Origin: Doryteuthis pealeii
Lineage: Eukaryota; Mollusca; Cephalopoda; Myopsida; Loliginidae
Length of the DNA stretch: 64,000 nt
Direction: 5' to 3'
Assembly (NCBI GenBank): GCA_023376005.1
Contig: CM042152.1
Coordinates: 89,000,187 to 89,064,186, forward strand
In this document: piece after piece, positions 34,265-45,290 of the stretch
How positions within the stretch are numbered: position 1 is the first letter of the stretch
How the letters are laid out: every line of letters begins with the position of its first letter
The notes under the pieces: generated by a model
Database searches by the model: none
What the model saw: only the letters and a program-made list of their open reading frames with translations
Told to the model about the DNA's origin: nothing
Made by a program: the position numbers and the translations under genes

Positions 34265-34425
34265 ATCACTTCTTGTGAATTTTTCACATCAGTGTTAGCT
34301 GGTGTTCTTTTACTGGAATCTGAGTGACTACAAGTCTCCTCAGGTCTCCAAGACTCTTCTAGTATTCTAGCCAATCTCAACAATATATTTGAGGTGGTTA
34401 AAGAAATGTTTCCCATACACAATGT
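33930..34425 (-). pseudogene. LINE C-terminal nuclease-domain remnant (E2)
   Basis: Duplicate of 23950-24430; the central (ATT)n tract is longer (34220-34263). Same truncations. Confidence 0.6.
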
Positions 34426-35685
34426 AGTATTAACATGCTGTGTATTTAGGTAGCAGACTCTCTTGTTGGCATGTTCTTATTGAAAATGACAGACAAGAAT
34501 TTAGTGTTCTACTATTTTTGGTGAATAAGATGCCATAAATGTGGTATTGGAAATTCCACAGTTAATTATCTCCCCCTGCCGCTAGGGAGCAAATCGCCAA
34601 TATCGTATGTTGGCGCCAAAACCAAATTTCTCCACTTATCGCAAAGCAATTACTGGAGGAGAGACGTAAAAACTAAAGCTCTCATCACCAAGCCCAAAAC
34701 AGGGCCCAATTATCATGGAGCACTCACTGAGGGTAGTCGCGTAAATAGCAGTCCTTAAACTTCCCTCATCACTTAGCCCAAAAACAGGGCTTACTTATCT
34801 ACTGACCGTCGACTTGGACGAAGGCATTTTTTCACAGCACATTTTCGAAGGCACAAAAGCACACTATAGAAGGCTCAAGACCAAATAGTCTACTTGAAAA
34901 GGGCCCATTCATCGTCATTTAAAAAAACTGTTACCAAGGCAAGAAGCTTCTAAAATAGCATCCCCCATTACTTATCACTGAACCGGTTACGAGGAAGAAC
35001 GAGAAACATCCAAAGAAACGTTCTATCAACATTTCCAACAAGCAACAGGATACCCCTGTTATCACCACTACTCCCAGAACATTACTTAACTCAGATAAGT
35101 CTAGGAGCAAATACCAATAAAATTTGCAACAAGTTCTTGTATTAATGGTCAATACATGTATTAAATTTCCATTGTGTGTTTGTCTTCTTTGTCTGACAAT
35201 TTTCCTACAACTACGGAGAAATAAGAGCTCCTTCGAAATCTGTAAATACTCTTAGTGGTTGTAGGTTGTTTAAAAACTGTCCAATGTGTTTGTTAGTGTT
35301 GTTGGGTCAGTAAAACGATAATTCTGGGTGGACAAGTCCAAATAGGGTTATCTTCCCTTGCTGCAGTGTTTGCCGATAGGAGACATTAGTATTCATATGA
35401 CAAAATAGGAAACAAGAAAAGATAGAGTGAGGACTTTAACTGCCACTAAACTCATCAGTTAATTAAGTCTTATTTTTATATAAATATTTTTGTTTATAAA
35501 ATTAAGTGCAGCCGTGGTGTTCAATTTGGGGTAGTTTAATGGGTTTAATATCATTTGGTGCAGACCACTAGTTTCTGTGGTCTATGAACCCTAACTGGAA
35601 AAAGGTAAGGGGAAATTAAAGTATTAAGTCAACTGGTTGGAATGAGGCAAAAAAAACGGTAAGTCTTCTGTAGAATAATACTAAG

Positions 35686-35962
35686 TCCAATTACTGTTGA
35701 ATTGGCAAGACAAGACAGCAAGCAGTCGTAACTGAAATACGATTCTGGTTTGCTGCTAAGACTACTGCAAAATGGCAGGATTTATGGAGCCTCAGAGGAT
35801 CCTACAAACCAAGCAGCCAATCAGGACCCAGGGAATGGAATCACCCAAATGCATGAGTGGACTGTTCTGAATTCCCATAAGTACCAATTGTCTTGACACT
35901 GGTTCAGTTGTGCTTGGCCAGTCACATTGTTCAAACCAATAGTAGACTGACTTATTTCAATA
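35686..35962 (-). mobile_element. Repeat P, reverse copy in E2
   Basis: Duplicate of 25690-25980. Confidence 0.55.
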
Positions 35963-36729
35963 CATATATATAGATATAATAATACTTTATTATATTTTAG
36001 AATTGGCTACTCAGTGTTGGGTCAGTAAAATGGTAATTCTGGGTGGACATAAATCCAAATAGGGTTATCTTCCCTTGCTGCAGTTGTTCGCCAATAGAGG
36101 GCATTAGTATTTAGCCAGAAGCCAGGAATTCTGAATTCCTGTCTCTTTCCTCTCAAGCTGGCAACATTACATCCTATAGTGTCATCTGAATACAGGCACT
36201 TTTGACCATCCTGTATTGTGGAGTGTTGGATTAATTCTGTGTTCAGGGAATTTTTAGGTGGATGTCAATAAACATATGTACTGTAGTAAAAGATAACCAG
36301 GGTTTCAGACTTTAGCAAAGCTTTATTTTACTTTACTCTGACTACAATCTAACTGATGTTGTCAAAGGGTTGCTTTTATACATAGATATTTAAGGGGAGG
36401 TAATTACATTGGATTTATTAGTACATGTACTATATTTTAAAATCATATCATCTCTTTATCTTTTTATTTTAATATAATGAAGAATAGTAAATATGTAAAG
36501 TGTTTGCATATAAAAGTGCTCAATGCTAAATTAACAGAGTAGATTTAAAATCTCAAATAAAATATTATGGTACTAATTTACCGTTACTAATCAGATGCAT
36601 GCATCAGATGGTTAAATATTGAATAAGTGGTATGCCCAGCGTTTGTATAATGTGACGCGTGCTAAATGAAAGCTTAGACTGCAAAACAACATTTGACATT
36701 AGTGTTAATTTTTTCAAATAAAAACCTTA

Positions 36730-37240
36730 GATTGGGCATTCCACACGCCCCCAAAGCTCCAGAACTGGAACCTCAACACAAGATACAGTTTATTATAACC
36801 AGGACACTAAATAGGTAGATAATTTGATTGTTTGTTTGTTTTTTTTTTTTTTTTGTTTTACAGCTTATCAACTTCGGTGGGTCATTTAATGCCGGCAAGT
36901 TTTCAAAGATTTGTAGCGATAGTTTGGTATAAAATTCTTTAAACTCAGTTTGTTTTTTTTGTAAACAATTTTTTTATTTAACCCATAGATGGGACCCAAA
37001 CAGGTACTATCACTCTGGATCAGAGTGTACCTGGGAGCAATGGTGATACAGGGGTGCTCCACATTCCCCAGATCACCAGAACTGGAACCTCACCATCAGA
37101 TAGAGTTTAACATTTTACCCAGGATATGAAGACCCTCAACCACCAACTTCTAGCACATATATTATAAAAGGGGTTGGGGGTTGCTATAAGGGCAATAAGA
37201 TTGGGACAATGATATAGGTTCTGCTGACAGTGCTGAATAG
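36730..37240 (-). repeat. X repeat, two abutting pieces
   Basis: A short middle piece at 36730-36805 (CTCCAGAACTGGAACCTCA) precedes a longer copy at 36830-37240. The longer copy has a T-rich start (reverse of an A-rich tail), CCCATAGATGGGACC, CAATGGTGATACAGGGGTGC, AGAACTGGAACCTCACC and GGGTTGGGGGTTGC. Same family as 60701-61157. Confidence 0.65.
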
Positions 37241-37334
37241 GTAGATAAGAAACTATGCTAGTCTTATTAGACTGAAAGTGATCCCTCATCAAACCGTTTT
37301 TGGAATTGTTGTCTGATAATTGGAATTGCTAAGA

Positions 37335-37845
37335 TTTGAGAAATATTGACCCCTTTTACTCTCCTTTCAATTGACCCCTTTTACTCTCTGTTTCAGTTGA
37401 CCCCTTTTACTCTCCATTTCAATAGATCCCTTTTACTCTCCATTTCAATTGACTCCTTTTACTCTCTGTTTCAGTTGACCCCTTTTACTCTCCATTTCAA
37501 TTGACTCCTTTTACTCTCCTTTCAATTGACCCCTTTTACTCTCTGTTTCAATTGACCCCTTTTACTCTCCATTTCAATTGACTCCTTTTACTCTCCTTTC
37601 AATTGACCCCTTTTACTCTCTGTTTCAATTGACCCCTTTACTCTCCATTTCAATTGAAACCTTTTACTCTCCATTTCAATAGACCCTTTTACTCTCCTTT
37701 CAGTTGACTCCTTTTACTCTCTATTTCAATTGACTCCTTTTACTCTCCTTTTGAACCCTTTTACTCTCCTTTCAGTTGAACCCTTTTACTCTCCATTTCA
37801 ATAGACCCCTTTTACTCTCCTTTTAATTGAAAGCTTTTCTTCTTT
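37335..37845. repeat. 26-bp minisatellite (CCCCTTTTACTCTCCATTTC core)
   Basis: About nineteen copies of a ~26-bp unit, with variants CTCCATTTCAATTGA, CTCTGTTTCAGTTGA and a shortened CTCCTTTCAATTGA. The top strand is strongly pyrimidine-biased. Confidence 0.95.
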
Positions 37846-37849
37846 TTTC

Positions 37850-38410
37850 AACTGAATCTAAAAATCAGCCCTTTTCATTGGAAGTGGTTAATTAAAAACA
37901 GGAAGAAACAAAAAACTTATTAAGATTAATTTTCGAAAATAGATTGATTAACATGAAGTATTTAAAAAAAAGAGTTTTAATTGTCTGAACAACATTTAGA
38001 ATTTCATTTATATATCTAATATACTTTCTTTTTTTTTTTTTAGATTACAAATTGCTTGTGGCTTATATTGATGTAAAATAATTAAAATGTTGATATTCCC
38101 AAGGACATTTGTTCTATACTCGATGTATTAATCAAGTTCCATTAATTAAAAAAAAATGTTGGTAACTGTTATATCATCTTCTATGTCCCTTGAGCATTTA
38201 TATCTTGTTAGTTAAGCAATGGATAACCAGGGGCAGAAAAAATAGGGTTTCCTTTCTTAAATTGAATTCCAGGCACCATGTGACCTTCATTTGATCTTGT
38301 TTATATACAATGTAAATAAAAGAATCAGAAAGAAGGAAAATGTTTGTTCAAAGTTTACAATCTAAATTTCTAGATAATTATGTCTTCTTGTACGAAGAAG
38401 AATTCTCTAG
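37850..38410. other. AT-rich unassigned DNA
   Basis: No gene seen. Confidence 0.3.
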
Positions 38411-38414
38411 TACA

Positions 38415-39104
38415 TCTATTAATAATAGAGACTGGATGTATTTCTGTCTGTAACCAAAACTATGTCACAGTTTATGTCACAATATTCTCAATGATTGCAT
38501 AAGTCTATTAATGAGTATTCAATTTATAGTCAAAATCATTAATACATAGAATAAAAAAACAACTCTGTGTTATATACACTCAAAATTTGAGTAAGCAATT
38601 TTAAAAATAGCTTTGGTCTCTCCCTTTTTTTACTAACAAGAAGTTAATGAAAAAGTTTACAAATTAATAAATGCCTACAACTTTGTGTAAAATTTATGAG
38701 TAAAATACTCCAAAAACATTTCATTTGAAGGGGACAGGACTAAGTTTCTGTTGTACCGGCCGTTCCTACAGTGGAGAACATGCACCGGTTCTCACTATAA
38801 ATAGTGAGACACTGAGTGGAAAGGGAGCACTGTTCCCGTTAACGACAAGCTAGTCGTACATGTACCATTAATTGTAAATACACTTGTCTTATTTTACCCC
38901 ATCTCGACTTGACTTCTTTTTACTGTTGGGACTAACATCACAACAGTTTCCATTTCAAATTGTTTTACTTTTTTTACTCTTTTCAGAAATTTGATGATTT
39001 TGCTTACTTATCATTGACATTGAATTGTTAACTCCCACCTACCTCAGGCAATATCTTTAAAAAATTAATTTTTACACTGCACAGAGGGTGTTTTTTGTTA
39101 TTAG
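38415..39104 (+). mobile_element. Helitron-like element split by a solo LTR
   Basis: It starts A|TCTATTAATAATAGAG and ends near GGGTGTTTTTTGTTATTAG|T. Without the LTR it aligns with 46827-47224 (TTTACAxxTTTCAAATTGTTTTA, ATTTGATGATTTTGCTTACTTA, CAGGCAATATCTTT). No Rep/helicase coding capacity, so it is non-autonomous. Confidence 0.6.
38749..38945 (+). mobile_element. Solo LTR with perfect 5-bp TSD (family LTR3)
   Basis: The 197-bp unit starts TGTTGTACC and ends CATCACAACA; GTTTC flanks it at 38744-38748 and 38946-38950. A CTATAAATAGTG box lies near 38800. Excising it and one GTTTC restores the Helitron-like sequence AAGTTTCCATTTC. Confidence 0.85.
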
Positions 39105-39149
39105 TTAAATTTAATGTTGATACCAAGTTTTATATTAGGGTGTCACATC

Positions 39150-39390
39150 ATGGCTTACAATGGCGCATGGTTTAATGGTTATTACCAAAGGAAATGGACA
39201 CAGTGACGCAAATTCAAATCCTGCATGAGTCTGTTTGCATTTCACATTAACCTAGTGTCACATCCTACTCATGTGGTGAGGCTGATAAATAAATATACAA
39301 GCTGGTCTCGTCAATCATTATTGATGAATAGTGAGTTTTAGTCTAACTGAGTTTTAGGCTCCCTTAGGTGTCATCTTGTACCAAAATTAA
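39150..39390 (+). mobile_element. SINE family T
   Basis: GGCGCATGGTTTAATGGTTA (A-box side), a B-box-like CAAATCCTGCATGAG, TTTGCATTTCACATTAACC, and GTGTCACATCCTACTCATG. The middle is diverged. Confidence 0.5.
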
Positions 39391-39492
39391 ATAGAAATTG
39401 GTAGATGATTATTTCTTATGTCAGACTTTATATATATATATATTATATATATATATATATGGAGATAAGATGGATGTAGTAGAATCCGACAG

Positions 39493-39632
39493 TATGAGGT
39501 AGGTAGAAGGATGGTGAACAAGAAATGAAAACTCAAAACAAATCTAAGAGTTGAATTCGGACGAAACGTTTCAACTCTTAGATTTGTTTTGAGTTATCAT
39601 TTCTTGTTCACCATCCTTTTACCTATCTCATA
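39493..39632. repeat. Hairpin with ~60-bp arms and GGACGAAAC loop
   Basis: The left arm 39493-39554 (TATGAGGTAGGTAGAAGGAT...AGAGTTGAA) and right arm 39570-39632 are almost exact inverses. The ~15-nt loop contains GGACGAAACG. AT microsatellites lie outside both arms. Confidence 0.85.
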
Positions 39633-39764
39633 TATATATATACATACATACATAAAATAAGCAACATTATGAGGTGTCTTCAAAAAGTATAGAAACTGAA
39701 GATTTGAATTTAAAAACATTATAAGATTTACATTGTATATAAAGATGTGCAAAACTGAGAAACA

Positions 39765-39768
<4 letters not shown>

Positions 39769-39811
<43 letters not shown>

Positions 39812-39832
39812 CTATATATATATATATAGGAA
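39769..39832. repeat. (CT)n-(AT)n microsatellite
   Basis: CT then TA repeats. Directly downstream, GGTATGTACATGACGAC resembles the start of the Helitron-like element at 54112. Confidence 0.85.
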
Positions 39833-39839
39833 TTGTGTC

Positions 39840-40435
39840 TATTTTGGTATGTACATGACGACTTATAATTTAGAAAAAAGATGTATTGAAGAAGGTTGAA
39901 AAATATGCCAAAATGTGTTAAAAACAACAAAAATTATGAAAATAGTCTGGATAATGAAAATACTTCATTTTAGAACCTTGAAGTATTGTGGAAGGTTGGA
40001 AAATGTACCAGTCAATTTGAGTTTAAAAAATATATACAGAATAATGAAAATACTTCACCTCAGAACTTCAGAAAGTAACTGACTTTACTTTTTAGAATAA
40101 CTTTTAAATTTTGTGTAAAAAAAAAATGCTCCAGATTGGATCAACTGAAGAAATCAACTGAAGAAATAAAACCAAATAAATAAGAGAAATAAATAAATAA
40201 ATAAGAGAAATCATTACAAGGAAAAGAAGTAGAAAATCAAAGAGAAAAATTGTTGGTTGTCCAGAAAGAAAAAAAAGAAAAAGAAAGAAGCCAATGTAAA
40301 ATGTGAAGTAGATCACTTATCCAATTGAGTCAATCTCATTAAGTGACATCATTTTTTCCCCCTTCTTTCCAATGATTGTTTGAATTAAAACAAAGATAAG
40401 TGTACTTGAATGATAGAAATCAAATATTGAGTTGT
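39840..40435. other. AT-rich unassigned DNA
   Basis: No gene seen. AATAAATAAATAAG-type simple sequence lies near 40185. Confidence 0.3.
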
Positions 40436-40439
40436 TTGG

Positions 40440-40689
40440 AAGGATATGAGGTCATAAGAAACAATAGAACTGAGTGGAGGCCAATTGTGTCTATGTGTGT
40501 GTGTGTGTGTTCAACAGATCAGAATAAAGACCTATGTATCCTGCTCTTATGTTTAAGAATCAAAATGGCTGAATTCAGATACAGTGCCCTAACTTACGAG
40601 CTGTCACTCAGTCAATTTTTTACTTTGTGTTGAGTGCTAAAATTTGAGGATATGAGGTCATAAGAAACAATAGAACTGAGTGGAGGCCA

Positions 40690-40733
<44 letters not shown>

Positions 40734-40949
40734 CATGCATGCATGTGTGTGTGTGTGTTCAACAGATCAGAATAAAGACCTATGTATCCTGCTCTTATGT
40801 TTAAGAATCAAAATGGCTGAATTCAGATACAGTGCCCTAACTTATGAGCTGTCACTCAGTCAATTTTTTACTTTGTGTTGAGTGCTAAAATTTGAGGATA
40901 CGAGGTCATAAGAAACAATAAAACTGAGTGGAGGCCAATTGTGTCTATG

Positions 40950-40983
<34 letters not shown>

Positions 40984-41160
40984 CATGCATGTGTGTGTGT
41001 GTTCAACAGATCAGAATAAAGACTTATGTATCCTGCTCTTATGTTTAGGAATCAAAATGGCTGAATTCAGATACAGTGGTATCTTTCCTTACAACTGCCC
41101 TAACTTATGAGCTGTCACTCAGTCAATTTTTTACTTTGTGTTGAGTGCTAAAATTTGAGG
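40440..41160 (+). repeat. Three tandem copies of a ~210-260-bp unit
   Basis: Units begin near 40440, 40650 and 40895, with GATATGAGGTCATAAGAAAC (third copy GATACGAGGTC...). Each has a variable (GT)n tract, then TGTTCAACAGATCAGAATAA and ATGGCTGAATTCAGATACAG. The third has a 21-bp insertion near 41079. Length differences come mostly from the GT tract. Confidence 0.9.
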
Positions 41161-41316
41161 TACAATTCAGCTTCAGATATTCTTATGTTTATTAGTTTGC
41201 TAAAAACATTCAAGTTTCCAAATTCACAATTCAAAAGGAAAATATGAGGTATAAAAAAATTAATATTATAACACATTACAGCACATAATTCATTACATTC
41301 TATTTTATTTGGTAAT

Positions 41317-41595
41317 CAAAAGAAAGTTTTTATCATTGAGTTGACAGTTCCATTTGAAGAAAATCTGGATTGGGCCCATCAGCGGAAGTTGGAAAAATAT
41401 GAAGACCTACGTGAACAATGCGCAAGAAACGGATGGATCACAGATGTATTTCCCATTGAGGTCGGATGTCGGGGGTTTATTGCCAACTCAACCTCAGCAT
41501 TTTTGTCTAAACTTGGACTTTCTCTACCAGACAAGAGGAAATACCTAAATAAGATCCAGGAGAAAGCTCTAACCGCATCAGCGTGGATATGGTAG
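41317..41595 (+). pseudogene. LINE C-terminal endonuclease-like domain remnant
   Basis: The plus strand reads KKVFIIELTVPFEENL, then RKLEKYEDLREQC, then GWITDVFPIEVGCRGF and a terminal LTASAWIW before a stop. The E-L-T-V-P...KY...GCRGF arrangement is typical of the C-terminal domain after the reverse transcriptase in some non-LTR elements, probably of PD-(D/E)xK type. The domain would cut target DNA during reverse-transcription-primed insertion. Upstream reverse transcriptase sequence is missing (5' truncation). It is followed by a 3' UTR-like segment also found at 9890 and 11960. The remnant frame is intact; host use is not suggested. Confidence 0.7.
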
Positions 41596-41770
41596 TCCTA
41601 TTTTGTGACATCAAACCGACAAAGTCTGGTGGTATCGTGAGATACTGCTGGGGCGCTCTGGGTTAGTGGTAATGATGCTTCGGCCCCGAAACCATGCCTG
41701 AACCCAGAGTCATCATCTGATGAAGGCTTTGTTGGTTGCAATGCTACTGTGTAAATAGCAGTCATTGTAT
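41596..41770 (+). repeat. LINE 3'-UTR-like repeat, copy 3
   Basis: TGGGTTAGTGGTAATGATGC, CCCGAAACCATGCCTGA, TCATCATCTGATGAAGG and TTTGTTGGTTGCAATG follow the coding remnant directly. Confidence 0.6.
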
Positions 41771-41859
41771 GAAGATTATTATGTTTGTATACAATATAGT
41801 GATATTTTTCTGAATGGCTCCTGATTACGACAAGAAGGTTCTCAAGTCCGAGAAGGTTC

Positions 41860-41945
41860 CAGAGTCTGACAAGAAATACCTGAAGAATGCTGGAGAGCAC
41901 AATGAAGATGAGGCCAATAATACAAATAATATTAATTATCAAGCG
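41860..41945 (+). repeat. Fragment of the GGCCGAAAC motif repeat
   Basis: AAATACCTGAAGAATGCTGG, GAGAGCAC, then AATGAAGATGAGGCCAATAA match 44711-44806, lacking the central GGCCGAAATATTGTACAGAT. Confidence 0.55.
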
Positions 41946-42184
41946 TCATCTCGAAAATTCAGAGAAATAGTGCTATTTTTTCTTATTTAAAATAACGTAA
42001 AAATTAGGAATTTGTGGGTTGGAATGAATCATTAGCATTTCAGTTTATTTCAATGTTGGGAAAATTGATTTGAAACTGAGTTACTCACAGAACAAATTAA
42101 TCTTAAAGTCAAGGTACCAGTGTGCTTGTAAAATATTTTTTCTCCAGCTTAAATTCACCCACAATTATTTGCTAATTGTGATCT

Positions 42185-42535
42185 TGTTGGTTGGTTGGGT
42201 TTTATGACATATCAACCCTTGTTGGATTATTTTATGCTGAAGACATTTTGTTTTAATCATTCTTGATGGGTATTCAAATTAAAAAAAAAAACTCAATTTT
42301 TTCTATTTAACCCATAGATGAGACCCTAACAGGTACTACCATGCTGGATCAAAATGAATCTGGGAGTAATGCTGATGAAGGGGTACTCCACACTCCCCAA
42401 AGTTCCAAAATCAGAACCACCTTTAGATGCAGTTTAACGTCATACCCAGGACACTAAGACGTTCAGCCACCACCTTCTAGCACATATATGATTAAAAAAA
42501 GTTGGGGGTTGTCATAAGGGCAATAGGATTGGAAA
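42185..42535 (-). repeat. X repeat copy
   Basis: Reverse tail (GTTGGTTGGTTGGGTTTTATG), CCCATAGATGAGACCC, GGAGTAATGCTGATGAAGGG and AGCCACCACCTTCTAGCAC align with 60701-61157. Confidence 0.7.
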
Positions 42536-43540
42536 CTCTTTTAAGATGAGGGTGAGAGAAGTGTTATGCTCAACACTTAACAAACACCTTAGATAGAAAA
42601 CACAATTGGTCACACAACCTGATCTAAGTAAAAAGTAATAAGATATTTCATTGTTATAGTAACATATAATTGCCATTCAGAATACACATGCAACATGTCA
42701 CTACTATTATAAAATTACTCATTATGAAGTAGTTAGATTAAATTGATAATATATTGCAAAAAGCTTCATATACAGCTTCAAAATTCACAGAATTTGAACC
42801 AAATCAATATTAATAAAAAATATAAAAATCTCAATCAATCTTATTTCAATATTTATTTGGATTTTGGTATTGTATTATTAATGTTTGATTTAAATTCTGC
42901 CTATCTGTTTCCCCTTGCTATGTATATCTGGATTACCTCCTCATTATACGTGATTGTTTCTCTGGGAGAGTAGAGAGAGAGAGAGATGAGAGAATTTGAA
43001 ATGTATTTGTTTGTTAAATTTCCTAAACAGCAACCTGTAACTTAAATTTAGTCAAAACTTCCCTTTCTTAGAAATCTTACAAAATAATTTTAATGTTTTG
43101 TCCGGCCGTATCTATTTAAAAAAAAATTTAATTCACTTTGCAAATATGCTTTTCTCTAATCTCAATTATCTACCCAGAGCTCAATGGGTGACCCAATGGG
43201 TCATGTTTTGTCTAGTATATATATATAAACCTGTCACTATATTCTTTCTTCATGAATTATGCAACATTTCTTTTTTCTAATGACAACGTTTCCATTGAGA
43301 AAAGCAAACTGCCAATTGGGTTTCATCTGACTGCTTCATATGTTTATGTCTCAATAATATTGTTTTTTCTTTGGGCAACACTTTACAATTAATATCAATT
43401 TTCAGCAAGGTTCATATTACAATGACATGACAGGAAATTATTCACACATATACAGGATATTAGAATAATATTTTATTGAATAAGAAATAAATGGAAGGCG
43501 GTGACTCTTTATGACATAAGATATTAACACTTTCAATCAC
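42536..43540. other. AT-rich unassigned DNA
   Basis: No gene or known repeat recognised. A (GA)n run lies near 42973. Confidence 0.3.
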
Positions 43541-44143
43541 TCTGTTGACAGTATGGATTTTTTGCTTATTGTCAATTTTTGTCTGTTCTATAATATTCTG
43601 CTGACAGTATAGATTTTGTGTTATGGTCATTTTGTGTCTGTTCTATAATATTCTGCTGACAGTATAGATTTTGTCTTATGGTCATTTTGTGTCTGTTCTA
43701 TAATATTCTGCTGACAGTATAGATTTTGTGTTATGGTCATTTTGTGTCTGTTCTATAATATTCTGCTGACAGTATAGATTTTGTGTTATGGTCATTTTGT
43801 GTCTGTTCTATAATATTCTGCTGACAGTATAGATTTTGTGTTATGGTCATTTTGTGTCTGTTCTATAATATTCTGCTGACAGTATAGATTTGTGTTATGG
43901 TCATTTTGTGTCTGTTCTATAATATTCTGCTGACAGTATAGATTTTGTGTTATGGTCATTTTGTGTCTGTTCTATAATATTCTGCTGACAGTATAGATTT
44001 TGTGTTATGGTCATTTTGTGTCTGTTCTATAATATTCTGCTGACAGTATAGATTTTGTGTTATGGTCATTTTGTGTCTGTTCTATAATATTCTGCTGACA
44101 GTATAGATTTTGTGTTATGGTCATTTTGTGTCTGTTCTATAAG
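43541..44143. repeat. 55-bp minisatellite, ~10.5 copies
   Basis: The unit contains ATAATATTCTGCTGACAGTA, TAGATTTTGTGTTATGGTC and ATTTTGTGTCTGTTCT. Internal units are almost identical; the first is divergent (TGTTGACAGTATGG) and one loses a T near 43890. Such homogeneity suggests recent expansion or conversion. Confidence 0.95.
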
Positions 44144-44184
44144 ACATTTAATGATTTATAATAAATTTTCTGACTGGAGGTGTT

Positions 44185-44372
44185 TGTTGTGTAATGGTTA
44201 TCATCATAGGAAATGGCTGTTTCACATTTTCACATAACACTAATACCCTTGGGAAATCCAACTATTCTCTCTCTGGTTAAAAGTAAATAGTAGGGCAGAC
44301 TGGGCTCTTTAACTCTGGTATGGCAATTCGTCAAGGAGAAGGAAAACTCTGAATTCAAACCTGTTAAACTCT
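44185..44372 (+). mobile_element. SINE family T
   Basis: TTGTGTAATGGTTATCATCA (A-box side), GGCAGACTGGGCTCTTTAAC, then GGAGAAGGAAAACTCTGAATT. The B-box region is deleted. It runs into the inverted motif repeat at 44373. Confidence 0.6.
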
Positions 44373-44806
44373 TAGTATTATTTGGATTATTCGGACTATT
44401 CTCCTCATGTTCATTGTTATCTGTACAACGTTTCGGCCGATGTGCCCTCTGGCCTTCTACAGGTATTTCTTGTTTGATTCAGGAACCTTCTTGTCATAAT
44501 CAGGAGCCATTACAAAAATTTGAACCTAACCCTTTATTCAGTCCATGGGGGTATCCTCTTCTCATTCCGCTAACCATAGATGGGGTACAGGCGTTAAGCT
44601 GTGTTAATTATTATTCTATGTTACCACTGTCCCTGACCAGGATTGAACATGCAGTCTAGAGATAACTATTACTAAGAACAGTCTTACCTAATTCCTTTTT
44701 CCACTATGCTAAATACCTGAAGAAGACCGGAGGGCACATTGGCCGAAATATTGTACAGATAACAATGAAGGTGAGGACAATAGTCCAAATAATACAAATA
44801 ATACTA
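44373..44806. repeat. Inverted pair of GGCCGAAAC motif repeats
   Basis: The left arm 44373-44468 (minus sense) and right arm 44711-44806 (plus sense) share CCTGxAGAAG, GAGGGCACAT, GGCCGAAA and TTGTACAGATAACAATGAA. About 240 bp of unassigned DNA separates them. The arms look like 5'/3' ends of a retroelement, probably Penelope-like. Confidence 0.7.
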
Positions 44807-44809
44807 ATT

Positions 44810-45290
44810 AACAAGCCTCATTTAAAAAATTCAGAGAAATACTGTTAAACTCTGCTTAAAAATTGACCTTGTTTCATATCCTGGTTGGGCAGAGGAATTT
44901 TGGTAAATACTTAAATACAGTTTCTGATCTCTTATATTGGTGAAAATTCTTATACAGTGAGTTTGATTCTTATTTGATGCCCCATTGTTTGCATTTCAAA
45001 GACAATTCTAGATAATTCTTGAAAAAAAAAAAAAAAAAAAATGCAACAAAAAAAAACAAAAAAAAAACTAAAGCACCAGCTTACGTCTCTGCTAAAATTG
45101 TGAGCCTCTGAGGACAGTATTATTTTTTCTGTAATTCCGTAGTTTTGATTCTCTTTCTTTAGTTATTTAGTCTAAAGTTATATGGCAATATATATATATA
45201 TACATTCCAATATATATATACATATATTCCAATAAATATATATATACATATATTGGAATATATGTATATGTGTGTGTGTGTGTTTAATAA
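44810..45290. other. Poly(A) and AT-rich DNA
   Basis: Long A runs at 45020-45070, and interlaced TATATA/ATTCCAATA imperfect palindromes at 45190-45265. No gene. Confidence 0.4.

Larger units (their letters stand above)
28947..36426. repeat. Large duplicated unit 2 (blocks D-A-E)
   Basis: D2 28947 to ~31455, A3 to ~33935, E2 to 36426. Colinear with 19376-26444. The main difference is a ~417-bp segment present in D2 (29914-30330) and replaced by about 10 bases in D1 near 20341. Confidence 0.9.

Noticed and set aside
40104..40316. Phe/Leu-rich minus-strand membrane protein
   Set aside because: Low-complexity A-rich plus strand; no conserved pattern or splice signals.
43541..44143. CRISPR array (regular ~55-bp repeats)
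   Set aside because: Whole units repeat without unique spacers, and the context is an animal genome; it is a minisatellite.
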